Assembly: GCF_900119365.1 (NCBI RefSeq)
Contig: NZ_FPJO01000009.1
Location: forward strand, 225,183-289,182
Reading direction: 5' to 3'
Source: Streptomyces atratus
GTDB lineage: Bacteria > Actinomycetota > Actinomycetes > Streptomycetales > Streptomycetaceae
Length of the DNA stretch: 64,000 nucleotides
In this document: positions 63,690 through 64,000 of the stretch, in pieces
How positions within the stretch are numbered: the stretch's first letter is position 1
Layout of the letters: each line of letters opens with the position of its first letter
Program-made: the position numbers and the translations under genes
The notes under the pieces: model-generated
What the model was told of the DNA's origin: nothing
Database searches by the model: none
The model's input: only the letters and a program-made list of their open reading frames with translations

Positions 63690-64000
63690 TTAACCTTGCT
63701 GCGCTTTGTGTTCCTTGATCGACGCGGCGCGTTTGACCGTCTTGCCGACGTCGTGGCGCTTGGCTCGGTGCTTGTTCTTCGAGCCGGGTGGCCTGCCGGG
63801 CCCTGGCCGGGACGGTTTTGGTGCGGCTGCCGGGCGGACTGTGGCCGCGTGGACGTTGCGAAACCCGCGACGGACCCGGGCGGGGGTGAGGCGGCGGGGT
63901 TCGGCGGGCCGTTCCCAGGGGCGGCGGAGGTCCTCGGCGAGGGGACGTGCGAGGCGGAGTTGGGTGTGGGCCGCGACGATCAGCCAGGTCCACAGGTCGG
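63690..64000 (-). CDS. putative transposase, C-terminal part (cut by window edge)
   Basis: The reverse strand is open from the window edge to a TAA at 63690. It encodes DLWTWLIVAAHTQLRLARPL, RPWERPAEPRRLTPARVRRG and a basic tail GRPPGSKNKHRAKRHDVGKT then VKRAASIKEHKAQQG. I recognise this as the C-terminus of a transposase type common in Streptomyces that keeps a GRPPGSKN motif. The catalytic part and element ends lie outside the window, so activity cannot be judged. Confidence 0.7.
   Translation of the reverse strand, partial: DLWTWLIVAAHTQLRLARPLAEDLRRPWERPAEPRRLTPARVRRGFRNVHAATVRPAAAPKPSRPGPGRPPGSKNKHRAKRHDVGKTVKRAASIKEHKAQQG

Overview
The window is high-GC actinobacterial DNA and almost certainly a Streptomyces chromosome. 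The evidence is the codon bias, frequent GTG/TTG starts, GC-rich hairpin terminators, rodlin and chaplin genes, a DmdR-type iron box, RNase Sa/barstar and DUF2637 proteins. No tRNA, rRNA, CRISPR array or prophage was seen. A partial transposase gene runs off the right edge.

Layout. 0-3.9 kb: a SnoaL-like protein, a nucleotidyltransferase-fold protein, an MFS exporter with a leader-peptide/hairpin 5' region, and a broken S8 peptidase fragment. 4-11.4 kb: purine catabolism, with xdhC, a truncated purine permease, a three-subunit xanthine dehydrogenase operon and a divergent PucR regulator. 11.5-17 kb: a helical-repeat protein, a GntR regulator, an FhuF-like ferric reductase behind an iron box, a DUF2637 protein, a RsbW-like ATPase and a secreted RNase Sa with a barstar inhibitor. 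17-28.4 kb: a collagenase, a Xaa-Pro aminopeptidase and a complete-looking front half of hydroxyproline catabolism (4-hydroxyproline epimerase, three-subunit D-hydroxyproline dehydrogenase, DapA-family deaminase, OCD-family reductase) with a GntR regulator. Copies of one palindrome, ATGT(G/C)ACAT, lie in its promoter regions, so this looks like one collagen-utilisation regulon. 28.5-42.5 kb: a deleted GH38 mannosidase, poxB, a PP2C-like phosphatase, a 1254-residue subtilase with a divergent regulator, DUF456, a glycosidase remnant, an Ada-AlkA fusion with a shortened glycosylase end, and rsgA preceded by a short leader ORF. 42.7-47.9 kb: the aerial-hypha surface cluster, with three rodlins sharing BldN-like promoters, a short chaplin, a small secreted protein and a sortase-anchored long chaplin with a Pro/Val/Thr repeat. 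48-57.3 kb: what I read as a decayed sialic-acid locus. It holds remnants of a peptide-family ABC transporter, a frameshifted and an intact N-acetylneuraminate-lyase-like gene, a CE7-esterase/sialidase fusion remnant, a truncated ROK kinase and two FadR-like regulators (one broken), with one 13-bp motif upstream of three transcription units. An FAD monooxygenase and an ABC exporter/TetR module sit inside it. 57.3-63.7 kb: thiolase, LysR regulator, two CoA-transferase subunits, a two-domain 3-hydroxyacyl-CoA dehydrogenase (probably handling 3-oxoadipyl-CoA or a related intermediate) and a VOC protein.

An unusual number of genes (about a dozen) are truncated, internally deleted or frameshifted. 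Either this strain is losing accessory catabolic genes or the assembly has errors; read-level data would tell.
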